Source of the DNA: CAVQNQ01 sp963714205
GTDB taxonomy: Bacteria; Acidobacteriota; Terriglobia; Bryobacterales; Bryobacteraceae
Assembly: GCA_963714205.1 (NCBI GenBank)
Contig: CAVQNQ010000002.1
Coordinates: 2,108,001 to 2,172,000 of the forward strand
Length of the DNA stretch: 64,000 nucleotides
Direction of reading: 5' to 3'
Position numbers and translations under genes: made by a program. Every line of letters begins with the position of its first letter. Position 1 is the first letter of the stretch. Positions 1 through 8,405 of the stretch are shown piece by piece. Under the pieces are notes generated by a model. It ran no database searches. It saw nothing but the letters and a program-made list of their open reading frames with translations, and was not told the origin of the DNA.

Positions 1-121
1 GATGTCCTTCGTTTCGTATACTTTCACGGAGTTGGCTCCAGGTTACAAACGGAATAGTAACACGAGCGCGCTAGACCGGGGCGGGCGGCACCCGCCCAGT
101 AACCAACAGGCTGGTAACCCC

Positions 122-158
122 CAAAAAAACGAAGGGCCCCGCACGCGGGGCCCGTTTT
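122..158 (-). terminator. Intrinsic terminator of the cold-shock gene
   Basis: A perfect 8-bp GC stem (134-141 pairs with 146-153) with a 4-base loop lies 30 bp past the stop of the minus-strand cold-shock gene. Read on the minus strand the stem is followed by TTCG and a run of seven Ts (plus-strand A run 123-129), the usual Rho-independent form. A weaker T4 tract follows on the plus strand, so it may act both ways. Confidence 0.8.
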
Positions 159-183
159 CGACGCAAATCCGATCCGCCCTCTC

Positions 184-387
184 TTAGAGCCTCATCACGT
201 TCTCGGCCTGCAGGCCTTTAGGCCCCTGCTTGACCTCGAATTCGACCTGCGCGCCTTCATCCAGGGAACGATAGCCGTTAGCCTGGATAGCCGAAAAATG
301 CACGAACACATCCTCGCCGTTCGGCCTCTGGATGAATCCATAACCCTTTGCGGCATTAAACCACTTAACAGTACCTTTTTCCTTCAC
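184..387 (-). CDS. cspA: Cold-shock domain protein, CspA family
   Basis: A 67-residue single cold-shock domain, the normal family length. RNA/DNA-binding motifs KGYGFIQ (RNP1) and VFVHFSAI (RNP2) are intact, after the typical GTVKWFNAAKG start. These proteins bind single-stranded RNA and act as RNA chaperones in the cytoplasm. The start chosen is GTG at 387, preceded by the strong AGGAGAAGG ribosome site. The frame stays open upstream but without domain character. A perfect terminator follows. It is transcribed divergently from thiL, and the 142-bp gap must hold both promoters and probably a structured 5' leader, as is usual for csp mRNAs. Confidence 0.93.
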   Translation of the reverse strand: MKEKGTVKWFNAAKGYGFIQRPNGEDVFVHFSAIQANGYRSLDEGAQVEFEVKQGPKGLQAENVMRL

Positions 388-529
388 TACGCCTTCTCCT
401 GATTCATTGTTCGTCGTGCTCTTGAGTCTCCCAGCGAAGAAAGCGGACTTTCGAGGCTTGCAGGAACTTCCGAGGCGCGCCCAAACAACCGTGTCTACTG
501 CGTAGGGTATTCTCTCAGATGGCACCCTT

Positions 530-1462
530 ATGGTCAAGCGCTCCGGAATTCTAGAAAGCGAGCCCGTTCTGATCGCCCGCATCGCCCGGCGGGCGGTGGC
601 GCCGCGCGCGCGCGGGCTGATTCTGGGAATCGGGGACGACTGCGCCATCTTCCGTCCGCGCGGACATGCCCACGACCTGCTGTTCACCACCGACATGCTG
701 ATCGAGGACGTCCACTTCACGGCTTCTTCCGCCAGCCCCGCGGATCTGGGCTGGAAAGCGCTGGCGCGCGGGCTGAGCGATATCGCGGCCATGGGCGGAG
801 AGCCGCGCTTCTGCCTGCTCTCCCTGGCCCTTCCGCCGCATTCCGGGACCCGCTGGGTGGATGGCTTCTATCGGGGATTATTGCGCCTGGCCGGGCGCGC
901 CGGCACGCCTCTGGCGGGCGGCGACCTGGGCCACGCCGAAAAACTGGTCTGCGACATCGTGGTGTGCGGCGCCGTGCCACGCGGAACGGCCCTGCGCCGC
1001 GACGGAGCGCGCGCCGGGGATGCTATCTACGTTTCGGGCCGGCTAGGAGTATCCGCTCTGGGTTTGGTCCTGCGCCGCGGGAAAGCCTGGCGCCGCCACC
1101 TGCGCCCCGAGCCGCGCCTGGCGCTGGGCCGCTTCCTCCGCGAGCGCCTCGGCGCCACCGCCTGCATGGATCTCAGCGACGGCCTTTCGCTCGACCTGCG
1201 CCGCCTGGCTGAGGCTTCCCGGCTATCGGCCGAGATCGAAGCTCCGCCGCTCTATCCCGGCGCGAGCCTCGACCAGGCGCTCCACGGCGGCGAAGATTAC
1301 GAGCTTCTGTTCACCGTGCCCCCGCGCATTCACGTGCCCGAGAACTTCGAAGGCCTGCCTCTCACGCGCATCGGCTGGATGCGCCGGGGCCATCCGGGGA
1401 TGGTCAAACTGGACGGCCGCATCCTCGAACCGCTCGGGTACGACCACCTGCGGCAGGCTTGA
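530..1462 (+). CDS. thiL: Thiamine-monophosphate kinase
   Basis: ThiL phosphorylates thiamine monophosphate to thiamine pyrophosphate with ATP, the last step of vitamin B1 cofactor synthesis. The 310-residue length fits the family. Visible AIRS/PurM-type motifs are GIGDDCAIF and TTDMLIEDVHF near the N-terminus (Mg-ATP binding), the central GGDLG, and the C-terminal GGEDYELLFTV. The start is the ATG at 530; no clear ribosome site precedes it, so a slightly different start is possible. I see no TPP riboswitch upstream. It appears to be transcribed alone. Confidence 0.93.
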   Translation: MVKRSGILESEPVLIARIARRAVAPRARGLILGIGDDCAIFRPRGHAHDLLFTTDMLIEDVHFTASSASPADLGWKALARGLSDIAAMGGEPRFCLLSLALPPHSGTRWVDGFYRGLLRLAGRAGTPLAGGDLGHAEKLVCDIVVCGAVPRGTALRRDGARAGDAIYVSGRLGVSALGLVLRRGKAWRRHLRPEPRLALGRFLRERLGATACMDLSDGLSLDLRRLAEASRLSAEIEAPPLYPGASLDQALHGGEDYELLFTVPPRIHVPENFEGLPLTRIGWMRRGHPGMVKLDGRILEPLGYDHLRQA

Positions 1463-1594
1463 GCCGGGGGCGGCGCACACCGGGCGCAACCCGCGGGGAA
1501 CCGATTCCGTCTTACACTAGTTAGTCTCATCGATATAGAAGGGCGGATGCGTGCGCCCGCGTCAATGCGGCGCCCGCTTAAATTGGAGATACGC

Positions 1595-3484
1595 GTGAAT
1601 TATTTTTCAGTAAAGCTGTCGAGAATGCTGCTGGCCTTGGCGGGCACCTTGTGCCTGGCGCAAACCCCCCCCGTTTCGTTTACGATCACCACCGTGGCGG
1701 GCAACGGCACATCCGGATTCACGGGGGACGGCGCTGTGGCGACCAACGCGGAGCTTGCTCTGCCCACACAGGTCTGGTGGGCCGGCGGCAACGCCTATAT
1801 CGCCGACGAGAATAACAACCGGATCCGCGAGTTGTCCGGCGGGAACATCAACACCATAGCCGGCGACGGCACCGCCGGGAATAACGGCACTGACGGCAAT
1901 CCTATCGATTTGGAATTCGACGGTCCCGCCGGTATTGCCGTGGACTCCAAGAACAACATTTATGTGTCCGATACCGGGAACAACCTGCTCTGGAAGATCT
2001 CGGGCGGCGTCATGAACAGCATCGTGGGAGTCGGCGGCACCTTGGCCTACGGGCTCTCGAGCCCGGCCGCCCTGGCGCTGGATCCCTCCGGCAACGTATA
2101 CATCGCCGACTCCGGCGTGGATTCCGTCGAACAGGTCTCGACCAGCAGCAGCGGCACCGTCACCGTCACGCGCATAGCCGGCACTGGCAGCCAGGGCCAG
2201 AGCGGGGCGGGTGGACCGGCCGATAAGGCCCAGCTCTGGAATCCCACGGCCGTGGCGGTGAGCCCCGCGGGCGATGCCCTTTACATCGCCGACACGAACA
2301 ACGGCCTGGTCCTCAAGGTTTCGCCCATTTCACCCACCGGCAAAATCACCATCGTGGCAGGGGCCGGGACGCTGACCGCGGATGGATCTTCGGCCTATCT
2401 CACCAAGCTGAACTATCCCAAGGGTCTCGCCATCGATGCGTGCGGCGACCTGTATATCGCCGACACTTTCAACAGCCGCATTCGCATGGTGACGCCTAAC
2501 GGCCTGATCTATACCGTGGCGGGAAGCACCAAGGGCTACTCCGGCGATAGCGGACCGGCCCTCAGCGCCCAGCTCGCCTATCCGCAGTCTCTGTCCCTTG
2601 ATTCCTCCGGGAATCTTTACGTGGCCGACACCCAGAACAACGTCGTCCGGCTGCTCACCATTAACGGAGCCGGGCCGTGCGCGCTGCAGGGCCCGCCCTC
2701 GATAAGCAGCGCTTTATCGCTCGGCCAATACGGTGCTTTCAACGCCGTGTCCGCGCCGGGATCGTGGATCGAGATTCACGGGACGAATCTCGCCGCGGAC
2801 ACGCGCGAATGGTCCACTCAGGCGCCGTACAACGATTTCAGCGGCGTGAACGCTCCCACGCAGCTCGACCGGACCAGCGTGCAGATCAGCAACGCGGCCG
2901 CCTTCGTCGAGTACATCAGCCCGACCCAGTTGAATGTGCAGGTGCCCTCGAATGTATCGACCGGCTCTCAGCAACTTACGGTTTCCACAGCGATCGGCAC
3001 CAGCCCGCCTTTCAACCTTCAGATCAACACGGTGCAGCCGGGGCTGTACGCTCCGCCGCAGATTGCCATCGGCGGCAAGCAATACGTAGGCGCGCTCTTC
3101 CCTCCCGATTTGACGAACTGGGTTTTACCCACGGGAGCCATACCGGGTTTCACCTCGCATCCGGCATCAGCGGGGGATATCGTCGTGCTCTACGGCATCG
3201 GGTTCGGCAGCGTGAATACCGGCAGTCCGGATAACAGCACGCTCGCCGGGCAGATCGTCGCGGGCCAGAATTCGCTCTCCGCGACTTCGTTCCAGATCCT
3301 GTTCGGGCAAACGCCGGCCGTGCTGCAGTATTGGGGTCTCGAGCCTGGGTTTATAGGGCTGTACCAATTCAACGTGGTAGTTCCCACCGGCGCGGGAACC
3401 GGCGCCGTGCCGCTCTCCTTCACCATGACGGTGAATGGGCAGACCGTGAACAGCTCGCAGAAGCTCTATACGGCCCTGCAATAG
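1595..3484 (+). CDS. Secreted NHL-repeat beta-propeller protein with Solibacter-type C-terminal domain
   Basis: About 629 residues. A signal peptide (LLALAGTLCLAQ) is followed by about six NHL-type blades, recognisable by recurring phrases such as NVYIADS, DLYIADTFNSRIR and NLYVADTQNNVVR and by VAGNGTSGFTGDG-like linkers (roughly residues 30-375). The last 250 residues form the Ig/IPT-like domain known from 'Solibacter' paralogous families (TIGR03437): GSWIEIHGTNLA, ISPTQLNVQVP, VVLYGIGFG and YQFNVVVP are typical. The start is set at GTG 1595, with GGAG seven bases before it; an in-frame ATG at 1547 has no ribosome site. Likely an extracellular or surface binding protein; the ligand is unknown. 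Confidence 0.88.
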   Translation: MNYFSVKLSRMLLALAGTLCLAQTPPVSFTITTVAGNGTSGFTGDGAVATNAELALPTQVWWAGGNAYIADENNNRIRELSGGNINTIAGDGTAGNNGTDGNPIDLEFDGPAGIAVDSKNNIYVSDTGNNLLWKISGGVMNSIVGVGGTLAYGLSSPAALALDPSGNVYIADSGVDSVEQVSTSSSGTVTVTRIAGTGSQGQSGAGGPADKAQLWNPTAVAVSPAGDALYIADTNNGLVLKVSPISPTGKITIVAGAGTLTADGSSAYLTKLNYPKGLAIDACGDLYIADTFNSRIRMVTPNGLIYTVAGSTKGYSGDSGPALSAQLAYPQSLSLDSSGNLYVADTQNNVVRLLTINGAGPCALQGPPSISSALSLGQYGAFNAVSAPGSWIEIHGTNLAADTREWSTQAPYNDFSGVNAPTQLDRTSVQISNAAAFVEYISPTQLNVQVPSNVSTGSQQLTVSTAIGTSPPFNLQINTVQPGLYAPPQIAIGGKQYVGALFPPDLTNWVLPTGAIPGFTSHPASAGDIVVLYGIGFGSVNTGSPDNSTLAGQIVAGQNSLSATSFQILFGQTPAVLQYWGLEPGFIGLYQFNVVVPTGAGTGAVPLSFTMTVNGQTVNSSQKLYTALQ

Positions 3485-3515
3485 CTTCAGCGCAGCCGCG
3501 CGCGAATCTCGGACA

Positions 3516-3712
3516 TCACCAGCGGCGCGAGAGCCAGGGCCGTTTCGATTTCCCTCCCGCCGCCAGCTGGATTCCCATCGCCGCGCAGATCAGCCCCAGC
3601 GCGCTCGCGAACAACCCGAGGCTGATGGCACCCAGGAACTGCAGCGCTCCGGTAGATCGCCCGCCTCACGTCAGGCGTGTTTGCCGCGCCGCGACCCGTT
3701 TTCACCTGCCAT
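3516..3712 (-). pseudogene. Possible small membrane protein, frame-broken
   Basis: Seventeen bases after the stop of the membrane protein gene at 3729 an ATG (3712) opens a 13-codon basic frame (MAGENGSRRGKHA). It stops, but a second frame running to the TGA at 3516 encodes a clean transmembrane helix (LQFLGAISLGLFASALGLI) with a basic tail. One single-base shift around 3668-3674 would join them into a protein of about 65 residues. No homology is recognised. It may be a real gene with a sequence error, or chance. Confidence 0.3.
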
Positions 3713-3728
3713 TGGCTGCCTGTCCGAG

Positions 3729-4961
3729 TCACAGCAGCGCTCGAACCGCCTGGGCGGTGTGCAAACCGACGAGCAGCCCCATGCGCGGCAGCGCCATGGC
3801 TAGGGGAAGCGCCCAAAGCCATTCGGCCGATTCTAGCGCCCGCAAGCCGAGCAGCAGGAGCAGCGGCGAGAAGATGCGGGCGTAATCGTAAGCCTCGAGC
3901 CAGTCGCCGGGGCGCCAGCCGGTCACCATCAGCAGGGCGAAGAGCGCCATCGCGATGGTGGCTGGGGTGGCACCCGATTTGCGCAGAGCGCGGCAGACCA
4001 GCGCCAGCGCCAGCACGAGACCGAGAAGCGCCACGTAATCGAGCGCCACGTCCAAAACCGCCTCCGGTACCGGAAGCGCATACGCCATGGGATGAACGAA
4101 GCGGTCCACCAGACCGCTGAAGGGAATCGAAACCAGGCTGTGATACAGAAACGGGCGCGTGTGGCCGCGGACATAGGCATACCAGGACAAAGCCGGCAGC
4201 GCGGCCGTGGCAAAAATGGCCAGGCGACCGAAATGCCGCCGGTACAGCAGCCAACCGCAATAAGCCGCGATGAGGAGCAGCCCGGTTTCGCGCGTCAGGG
4301 CGGCCAGGACCAGCACCAGGTAAGACATCAGGCCGGCGGAGTCCCAATTTGCGTAGAGCGCGAACGCGAGACACAGGGCCGCTAGCGCGATATCTGTCAC
4401 CATGCGGTCGATCGAGCAGATGGACGCCGGGACGAGGCAGAACGCCAGGCCCCAGGCGGGGCGGCGGTTCGCGTTCACGGCGATCCGGCTGAGCCAGTAT
4501 GCGCCGAGAAAAACGAAGCCCAGAATGACAACCCGGTAGGCCCAATCGACGCGCGCCGGGTAGCCCAACGCCAGCAGATTCGCCAGCGCCGGAACCAGAA
4601 TGCGGGAATAGCGCAATCTGGGCGCGTCGATGGATTTCCAGAGATCCCCGCGGATCAGGGGATCGTGCGCGATATCGTGATAGAACTGCCCGTCCCAGCC
4701 GCTGCCGGGGAACAGGTAAAGATGTTCGCCCGCCAGCGCGGGGGGAACTCCGAAAGCCGTGCCGGCCCAGAAGAGGGCGCTCCAATTGCCGGCGAAGCTG
4801 AGGTGAACCATGGCCGCCTGCCAGGCGAAGACGATCAGAACCGCGGCCAGCGCCCAGGCGGCCTGGGGCGCGCGGCCGGTCTTCCCAATCCGCTTCGATG
4901 CCGGCGATTCAGTTGCCGGAAAGCCCGGCGACGGAGTAAACACCAGCAGGCATCTTAGCAT
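3729..4961 (-). CDS. Polytopic membrane protein, GT-C glycosyltransferase-like
   Basis: A 410-residue integral membrane protein with about ten hydrophobic segments. The first periplasmic loop holds GSGWDGQFYHDIAHDPL, a WDGQ-Y-IA-DP pattern seen in bacterial GT-C-like enzymes that use polyprenyl-phosphate sugars. I infer transfer of a sugar to an envelope glycan or lipid, with an unknown substrate. It lies 14 bp downstream of the sigma-54 activator gene on the same strand, so the two may be cotranscribed. The exact family is not recognised. Confidence 0.7.
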   Translation of the reverse strand: MLRCLLVFTPSPGFPATESPASKRIGKTGRAPQAAWALAAVLIVFAWQAAMVHLSFAGNWSALFWAGTAFGVPPALAGEHLYLFPGSGWDGQFYHDIAHDPLIRGDLWKSIDAPRLRYSRILVPALANLLALGYPARVDWAYRVVILGFVFLGAYWLSRIAVNANRRPAWGLAFCLVPASICSIDRMVTDIALAALCLAFALYANWDSAGLMSYLVLVLAALTRETGLLLIAAYCGWLLYRRHFGRLAIFATAALPALSWYAYVRGHTRPFLYHSLVSIPFSGLVDRFVHPMAYALPVPEAVLDVALDYVALLGLVLALALVCRALRKSGATPATIAMALFALLMVTGWRPGDWLEAYDYARIFSPLLLLLGLRALESAEWLWALPLAMALPRMGLLVGLHTAQAVRALL

Positions 4962-4975
4962 CTACCCCGACGAGC

Positions 4976-7039
4976 TCAGATGCTCTTTGCGTCCACGCCC
5001 AGCTTGCGCATTTTGGCCTGCAAGGTGGTCCGCTTCAGACCCAGGCGGGCGGCGGCGCCCTGCGGGCCGGCCACTCGGCCACCCGATTCACGGAGCGCGG
5101 CCAGGATGGCTTGGCGCTCGGCTGAGGCCAGGGTCACGGCGGCGGGCGTCTTCAGATGCCCGCGCCGGAGCTCGCGAATGGGCGCCTCCAGCACCGTGCC
5201 CGAAGAGACGATCACCGCGCGCTCGATGAAATTCTGCAGCTCCCGGATGTTGCCGGGCCAGTCGTAGTGCGCCAGCGCCTGCATAGTCTGGGCCGGGATG
5301 GTGGCGATGCGCCGGTTCATGCGGCGCGCGTTCTGCTGCACGAAGTAGCGCACCAGAAGCGGGATATCCTCGCGGCGGTCGCGCAGCGGCGGCACGGTGA
5401 TGGGGAAGACGTTGACGCGGTAGTAGAGGTCGGCGCGGAATTGTCGTTCCTCCACCATGGCGGCCAGGTCGCGGTTGGTGGCGGCCACCAGGCGGGCGTC
5501 CGTGCGTATGGTGCGGGAACTGCCCAGGCGCTCGAATTCGCGCTCCTGCAAGACGCGCAGCAGCTTGGTTTGCAGTTCCAGCGGGATCTCCGCCACCTCG
5601 TCCAGAAACATGGTGCCGCGATGCGCCAATTCAAAGCGGCCGATGCGCTGGGCGATAGCGCCGGTGAAAGCACCCTTTTCGTGGCCGAACATTTCGCTCT
5701 CGAGCAAACCCGTGGGGATGGCGGCGCAGTTCAGCTTGACAAAAGTCCCCTGGCGGCGGGCGCTCAGGTCGTGTATGGCGCGCGCCAGCAGCTCCTTGCC
5801 GGTGCCGGTTTCGCCATAGATCAAGACCGTGGAATCGGTGGGAGCCACGGTCTCCACCTGCTTCAGGGTGGTTCTGAGGGCCAGGCTTTGGCCGATGATC
5901 TCCTCGAACCGGTTCTCGGTCCGGATTTCGTCTTCCAGGTAGACCTTCTCTTCCTCCAGGCGCGCGTTAAGTTCTTCGATGCGCTTGTAAGAGAGGGCGT
6001 TATCGAGCGCGATGGCGATCTGGGCGGCCACCTGGGTGAAAAAGCTGACGTCGTCGGGGGCGAAGAAACCTGGACGGCGCGAGGCCACGTTGAGGGTGCC
6101 GAGGGCCTGGCCGCGGATGATCAGCGGCGCGCAGCATAGCGACTGGAGGCCCTCGCTGGCCAGCACCCCGATCAAACTGGTGCGCATCTCTTCGACGGTG
6201 AACGCCCGCCCCTCGAGATTCCGGAACACCTGGCCGGCCAGCGAGCCATCCACGGGAACCAGGGAGTCCTCGCGGATTCCGCCGAGACCCTCGGGAAAAT
6301 CGAGCATATGGAAGCGCAGCGCGCCGACTTCCGGATCGTAGATCAGCAGGCTGGCATAATCGAGGTTAAAGGTCCGGCGCAGGGAGGCGCCGATGGTCTG
6401 AAAGAGCGTCTGGCTGGCCAGGCAGCCCACCACCGCGTTGTTGATCTCGAGCAGGGTTCGCAGGCGGTCGCGCTCGCGGGCCAGTTGTGCTTCCGCCACG
6501 CGGGCGGCTTCATGGGCCAAGGCATTGTCCACCGCCAGCGCCACCTGGCGGGCTACCTCCCGCATAAAGGCGATGTCTTCGGCGGTGTAGGCCTCCGTAC
6601 GGAGCGAGCCGAAGTGCAGCCCGCCGAGGTCCCGCTGCGCCGTGAAGAGGGGCAGAGTGCAATAAGATTGGACGCCGTAGGCCGCCAGCAGATCGCGAAT
6701 GACCGGAAACCGGCTCTCCCCGGCAATATCGCGCATGTAATAAGGTTCGCGCGACTGGAGCGCCAGAAAGGTGGGGCTATCGCCGATGGGGATGGCGGAG
6801 AGCGGACTGGGCGCGACCGGCCGATCGCCCTCGAGAATGTGTAGCCGGACCACCCGCTCTTTCGGATCGAGCAACGTTAAGCTGATGAAATCAAAGGAGA
6901 CCAGCCGCTTCAGACAGACCTTCAGATCGGTGAATAGAGTGGCCAATTGGCGGTGCGAGGCGATCGACTCCGCCACTTCGAGCAAGGTCTCATCGCGCGC
7001 ATGGGCTGCGCCCGGGTCGCTGAGGGAAGGCCGAAGCAT
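4976..7039 (-). CDS. Sigma-54-dependent transcriptional activator with two GAF domains (FhlA/NorR type)
   Basis: A 687-residue enhancer-binding protein. Two GAF sensor domains (about residues 25-175 and 195-350) and a short helical linker lead to the AAA+ domain. That domain carries Walker A GETGTGKE (about 409), the sigma-54 contact loop GAFTGA (about 456), Walker B GTMFLDEV (about 475) and an arginine-rich sensor region. A Fis-type helix-turn-helix closes the protein (GAAARLGLKRTTLQAKMRKL). The GAF ligand and target genes are unknown. The start is ATG 7039 with TTGAGGAAAG just before it; GTG 7060 lacks a good site. It overlaps the upstream STAS gene by 50 bp. Confidence 0.92.
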   Translation of the reverse strand: MLRPSLSDPGAAHARDETLLEVAESIASHRQLATLFTDLKVCLKRLVSFDFISLTLLDPKERVVRLHILEGDRPVAPSPLSAIPIGDSPTFLALQSREPYYMRDIAGESRFPVIRDLLAAYGVQSYCTLPLFTAQRDLGGLHFGSLRTEAYTAEDIAFMREVARQVALAVDNALAHEAARVAEAQLARERDRLRTLLEINNAVVGCLASQTLFQTIGASLRRTFNLDYASLLIYDPEVGALRFHMLDFPEGLGGIREDSLVPVDGSLAGQVFRNLEGRAFTVEEMRTSLIGVLASEGLQSLCCAPLIIRGQALGTLNVASRRPGFFAPDDVSFFTQVAAQIAIALDNALSYKRIEELNARLEEEKVYLEDEIRTENRFEEIIGQSLALRTTLKQVETVAPTDSTVLIYGETGTGKELLARAIHDLSARRQGTFVKLNCAAIPTGLLESEMFGHEKGAFTGAIAQRIGRFELAHRGTMFLDEVAEIPLELQTKLLRVLQEREFERLGSSRTIRTDARLVAATNRDLAAMVEERQFRADLYYRVNVFPITVPPLRDRREDIPLLVRYFVQQNARRMNRRIATIPAQTMQALAHYDWPGNIRELQNFIERAVIVSSGTVLEAPIRELRRGHLKTPAAVTLASAERQAILAALRESGGRVAGPQGAAARLGLKRTTLQAKMRKLGVDAKSI

Positions 7040-7337
7040 GACTTTCCTCAACGCTAGCACACGGGACCGGATGGCAAATTTCCGTCACCAGCGCTTGCAT
7101 TAACGGCGTGGAGGCCGTCAAAGCGACGCCTTGGCTGTGCATCTCGGCCAAGAGAGCCTGGCCCTCGGGATCGACGAAATCCACTTCCCGGAGGTCCAGG
7201 ACGGACTTGCGCCCGGCGGTAGTCGAGCGAGCGGTATGCCAGCATTGCCGCAGTTCGCCCACCCAGGGGCCGGACAGCTTTCCCTCGAGATGGAAGCGCA
7301 ACTCGGTTGCGCCATCGTGGAGAGTGATCTTCAGCAT
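6990..7337 (-). CDS. STAS-domain protein, anti-sigma-antagonist-like, lacking the phospho-serine
   Basis: 115 residues. The first 85 have the STAS fold pattern: LRFHLEGKLSGPWVGELRQC, a central VLDLREVDFVDPEGQALL, and a final GVALTASTPLMQALV. In classical anti-sigma-factor antagonists the loop reads D-S-S/G-G and its serine is phosphorylated. Here it is D-P-E-G, so regulation by serine phosphorylation is unlikely. The ATG at 7335-7337 is preceded by GGGGCGAG. The end overlaps the start of the sigma-54 activator, which suggests coupled expression and perhaps a shared regulatory pathway. Confidence 0.7.
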   Translation of the reverse strand: MLKITLHDGATELRFHLEGKLSGPWVGELRQCWHTARSTTAGRKSVLDLREVDFVDPEGQALLAEMHSQGVALTASTPLMQALVTEICHPVPCASVEESHASAFPQRPGRSPCAR

Positions 7338-7406
7338 GGCTCGCCCCACAAGAGTGCACGAGGCCGGCCAGATCGGTTTCGTTGCAAAATATGGGCTTAT
7401 GCGAAT

Positions 7407-7453
7407 CTTTCGGCGTGGCGAAAGCACCTCTGCCCAAATCCCGGCAGGAGGGG
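7407..7453. other. Two consecutive inverted repeats, the second covering a GGAGG
   Basis: Stem 1 is CTTTCG (7407-7412) with CGAAAG (7419-7424). Stem 2 is CCTCTGCC (7427-7434) with GGCAGGAGG (7443-7451), one base bulged. On the plus strand stem 2 would bury a GGAGG located six bases before an ATG at 7460. On the minus strand the element is in the leader of the STAS gene. The role is unknown. Confidence 0.4.
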
Positions 7454-7473
7454 CTCACCATGAAGTGTAAGGA

Positions 7474-7698
7474 TTATGCCGGCTGCGGAGCGGCATCCGG
7501 CCGGGCATCGAGCGGCGGGTGCATTACGGCAGCGGGGCGGCACACCGGGCAACAGTTGCCGCAATACCAACCGTGGACGTCCTCCGGCATGTGCAAACGC
7601 GCGGGCCAATTCCGGCAAATGTCGCAGCATCCCTTGACCCGTTCGGATATGTGGCAGTCAGACCTCATGCGGGCACTCTGGAGCAAGTGAAGTGCCAT
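7474..7698 (-). CDS. Small cysteine-rich (probable zinc-binding) protein
   Basis: 74 residues with two CxxC groups in the order CCDIC ... YCGNCCPVC, spaced about 30 residues apart, as in small zinc ribbons. No family is recognised. It sits 15 bp after the gene ending at 7714 on the same strand, so it is probably in that run. No good ribosome site is visible at ATG 7698; ATG 7668 is an alternative start. A plus-strand frame (7460-7690, 76 residues) with a strong ribosome site covers the same DNA. I prefer the minus strand because of its metal-binding pattern and context. Confidence 0.5.
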   Translation of the reverse strand: MALHLLQSARMRSDCHISERVKGCCDICRNWPARLHMPEDVHGWYCGNCCPVCRPAAVMHPPLDARPDAAPQPA

Positions 7699-7713
7699 AG
7701 CACGCCGGGCGTC

Positions 7714-8067
7714 TCAGAGGCCGTTTCGCCGCCACGGCGACCCGCGGGGAACGCCTCCGGTGGGGCGGCGCGGGCCGGTCTTGCGCGCTTCGGCCCTGCG
7801 GGCTTCGGCCAACGTGCGGGCCGCGGCGTGTTCGCGCAGGTCGTCTTCGGTCAGTTCGTGGGACCCTTCGACGCCCTTATCCAGATCGGTCGCCAGCTTC
7901 TGCGCGCAAAGACTGGGTCCTTCCTGAATTCCAATCCGGTGCGTCAGAAAAAGCGCGAGATCGGCGGTAACGAGAAGATGCCGCGTGACCTCGCCCTTGG
8001 AGACGACGTCGAAACGGAAGGTGCGCGCATTGCGCTGCTGGTCGAAGCCCATGTACCGGAATTCCAA
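7714..8067 (-). CDS. Conserved hypothetical protein
   Basis: 117 residues beginning LEFRYMGFDQQRNARTFRFD (TTG start read as Met at 8067, preceded by AAAAGGGGGT). The N-terminal two thirds look like a compact alpha/beta domain; the end is basic and Gly/Arg/Pro-rich. No signal peptide or known motif is visible. Same strand and close spacing to its neighbours suggest a transcript shared with the small genes on either side. The function is unknown. Confidence 0.6.
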   Translation of the reverse strand: MEFRYMGFDQQRNARTFRFDVVSKGEVTRHLLVTADLALFLTHRIGIQEGPSLCAQKLATDLDKGVEGSHELTEDDLREHAAARTLAEARRAEARKTGPRRPTGGVPRGSPWRRNGL

Positions 8068-8127
8068 GGCTACCCCCTTTTGATCGCGCTCTGCCCGCCT
8101 CTGGCAGGACGGCTGACGGTGTTGAAG

Positions 8128-8331
8128 CTACCCAGGCGCTGGTGAAGGGCTGTGCGGCGCGTTCTGGTCCGGCGCAGTTTCGGAAGCGTCTGCCGGCCAA
8201 GCGACCGGTTCGCCGGGGGCTTGGCCCTCGAGTTTCCGCTGCGCCCGCCTGGCGGCCTTTTCGCGTTGCTTCTCCATGCGGAGCAGTTCTCTTTGTCGTT
8301 TCTGAAATGACGTCCGAGAACGTGTGGGCAT
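8128..8331 (-). CDS. Small basic helical protein
   Basis: 67 residues, starting MPTRSRTSFQKRQREL and continuing with Arg/Lys/Glu-rich helix (MEKQREKAARRAQRKLEG), then a Pro/Ala-rich tail. The ribosome site AAGGAGGG six bases before ATG 8331 is excellent, so this is almost certainly translated. Similar short basic proteins are common in acidobacterial genomes. The position next to an RRM protein gene is consistent with a nucleic-acid or ribosome-related role, but that is inference. Confidence 0.65.
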   Translation of the reverse strand: MPTRSRTSFQKRQRELLRMEKQREKAARRAQRKLEGQAPGEPVAWPADASETAPDQNAPHSPSPAPG

Positions 8332-8405
8332 GAGCCCTCCTTACGTAGATCTCGACTCGCGGCCAGCCCGCAAGAAAAACCGGCCGCGAGGTTCCCAAGA
8401 ATCAC

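Noticed and set aside
388..529. TPP riboswitch before thiL
   Set aside because: No CTGAGA or ACCTGATCTGG blocks are found.
3487..4785. A 432-residue protein overlapping the membrane protein gene
   Set aside because: Arg/Gly/Pro-rich shadow; the frame at 3729-4961 has clear transmembrane helices and the WDGQFYHDI loop.
7376..7400. Sigma-54 promoter before the STAS gene on the minus strand
   Set aside because: The TTTTGCA is good for the -12 but no GG is at -24; too weak to claim.
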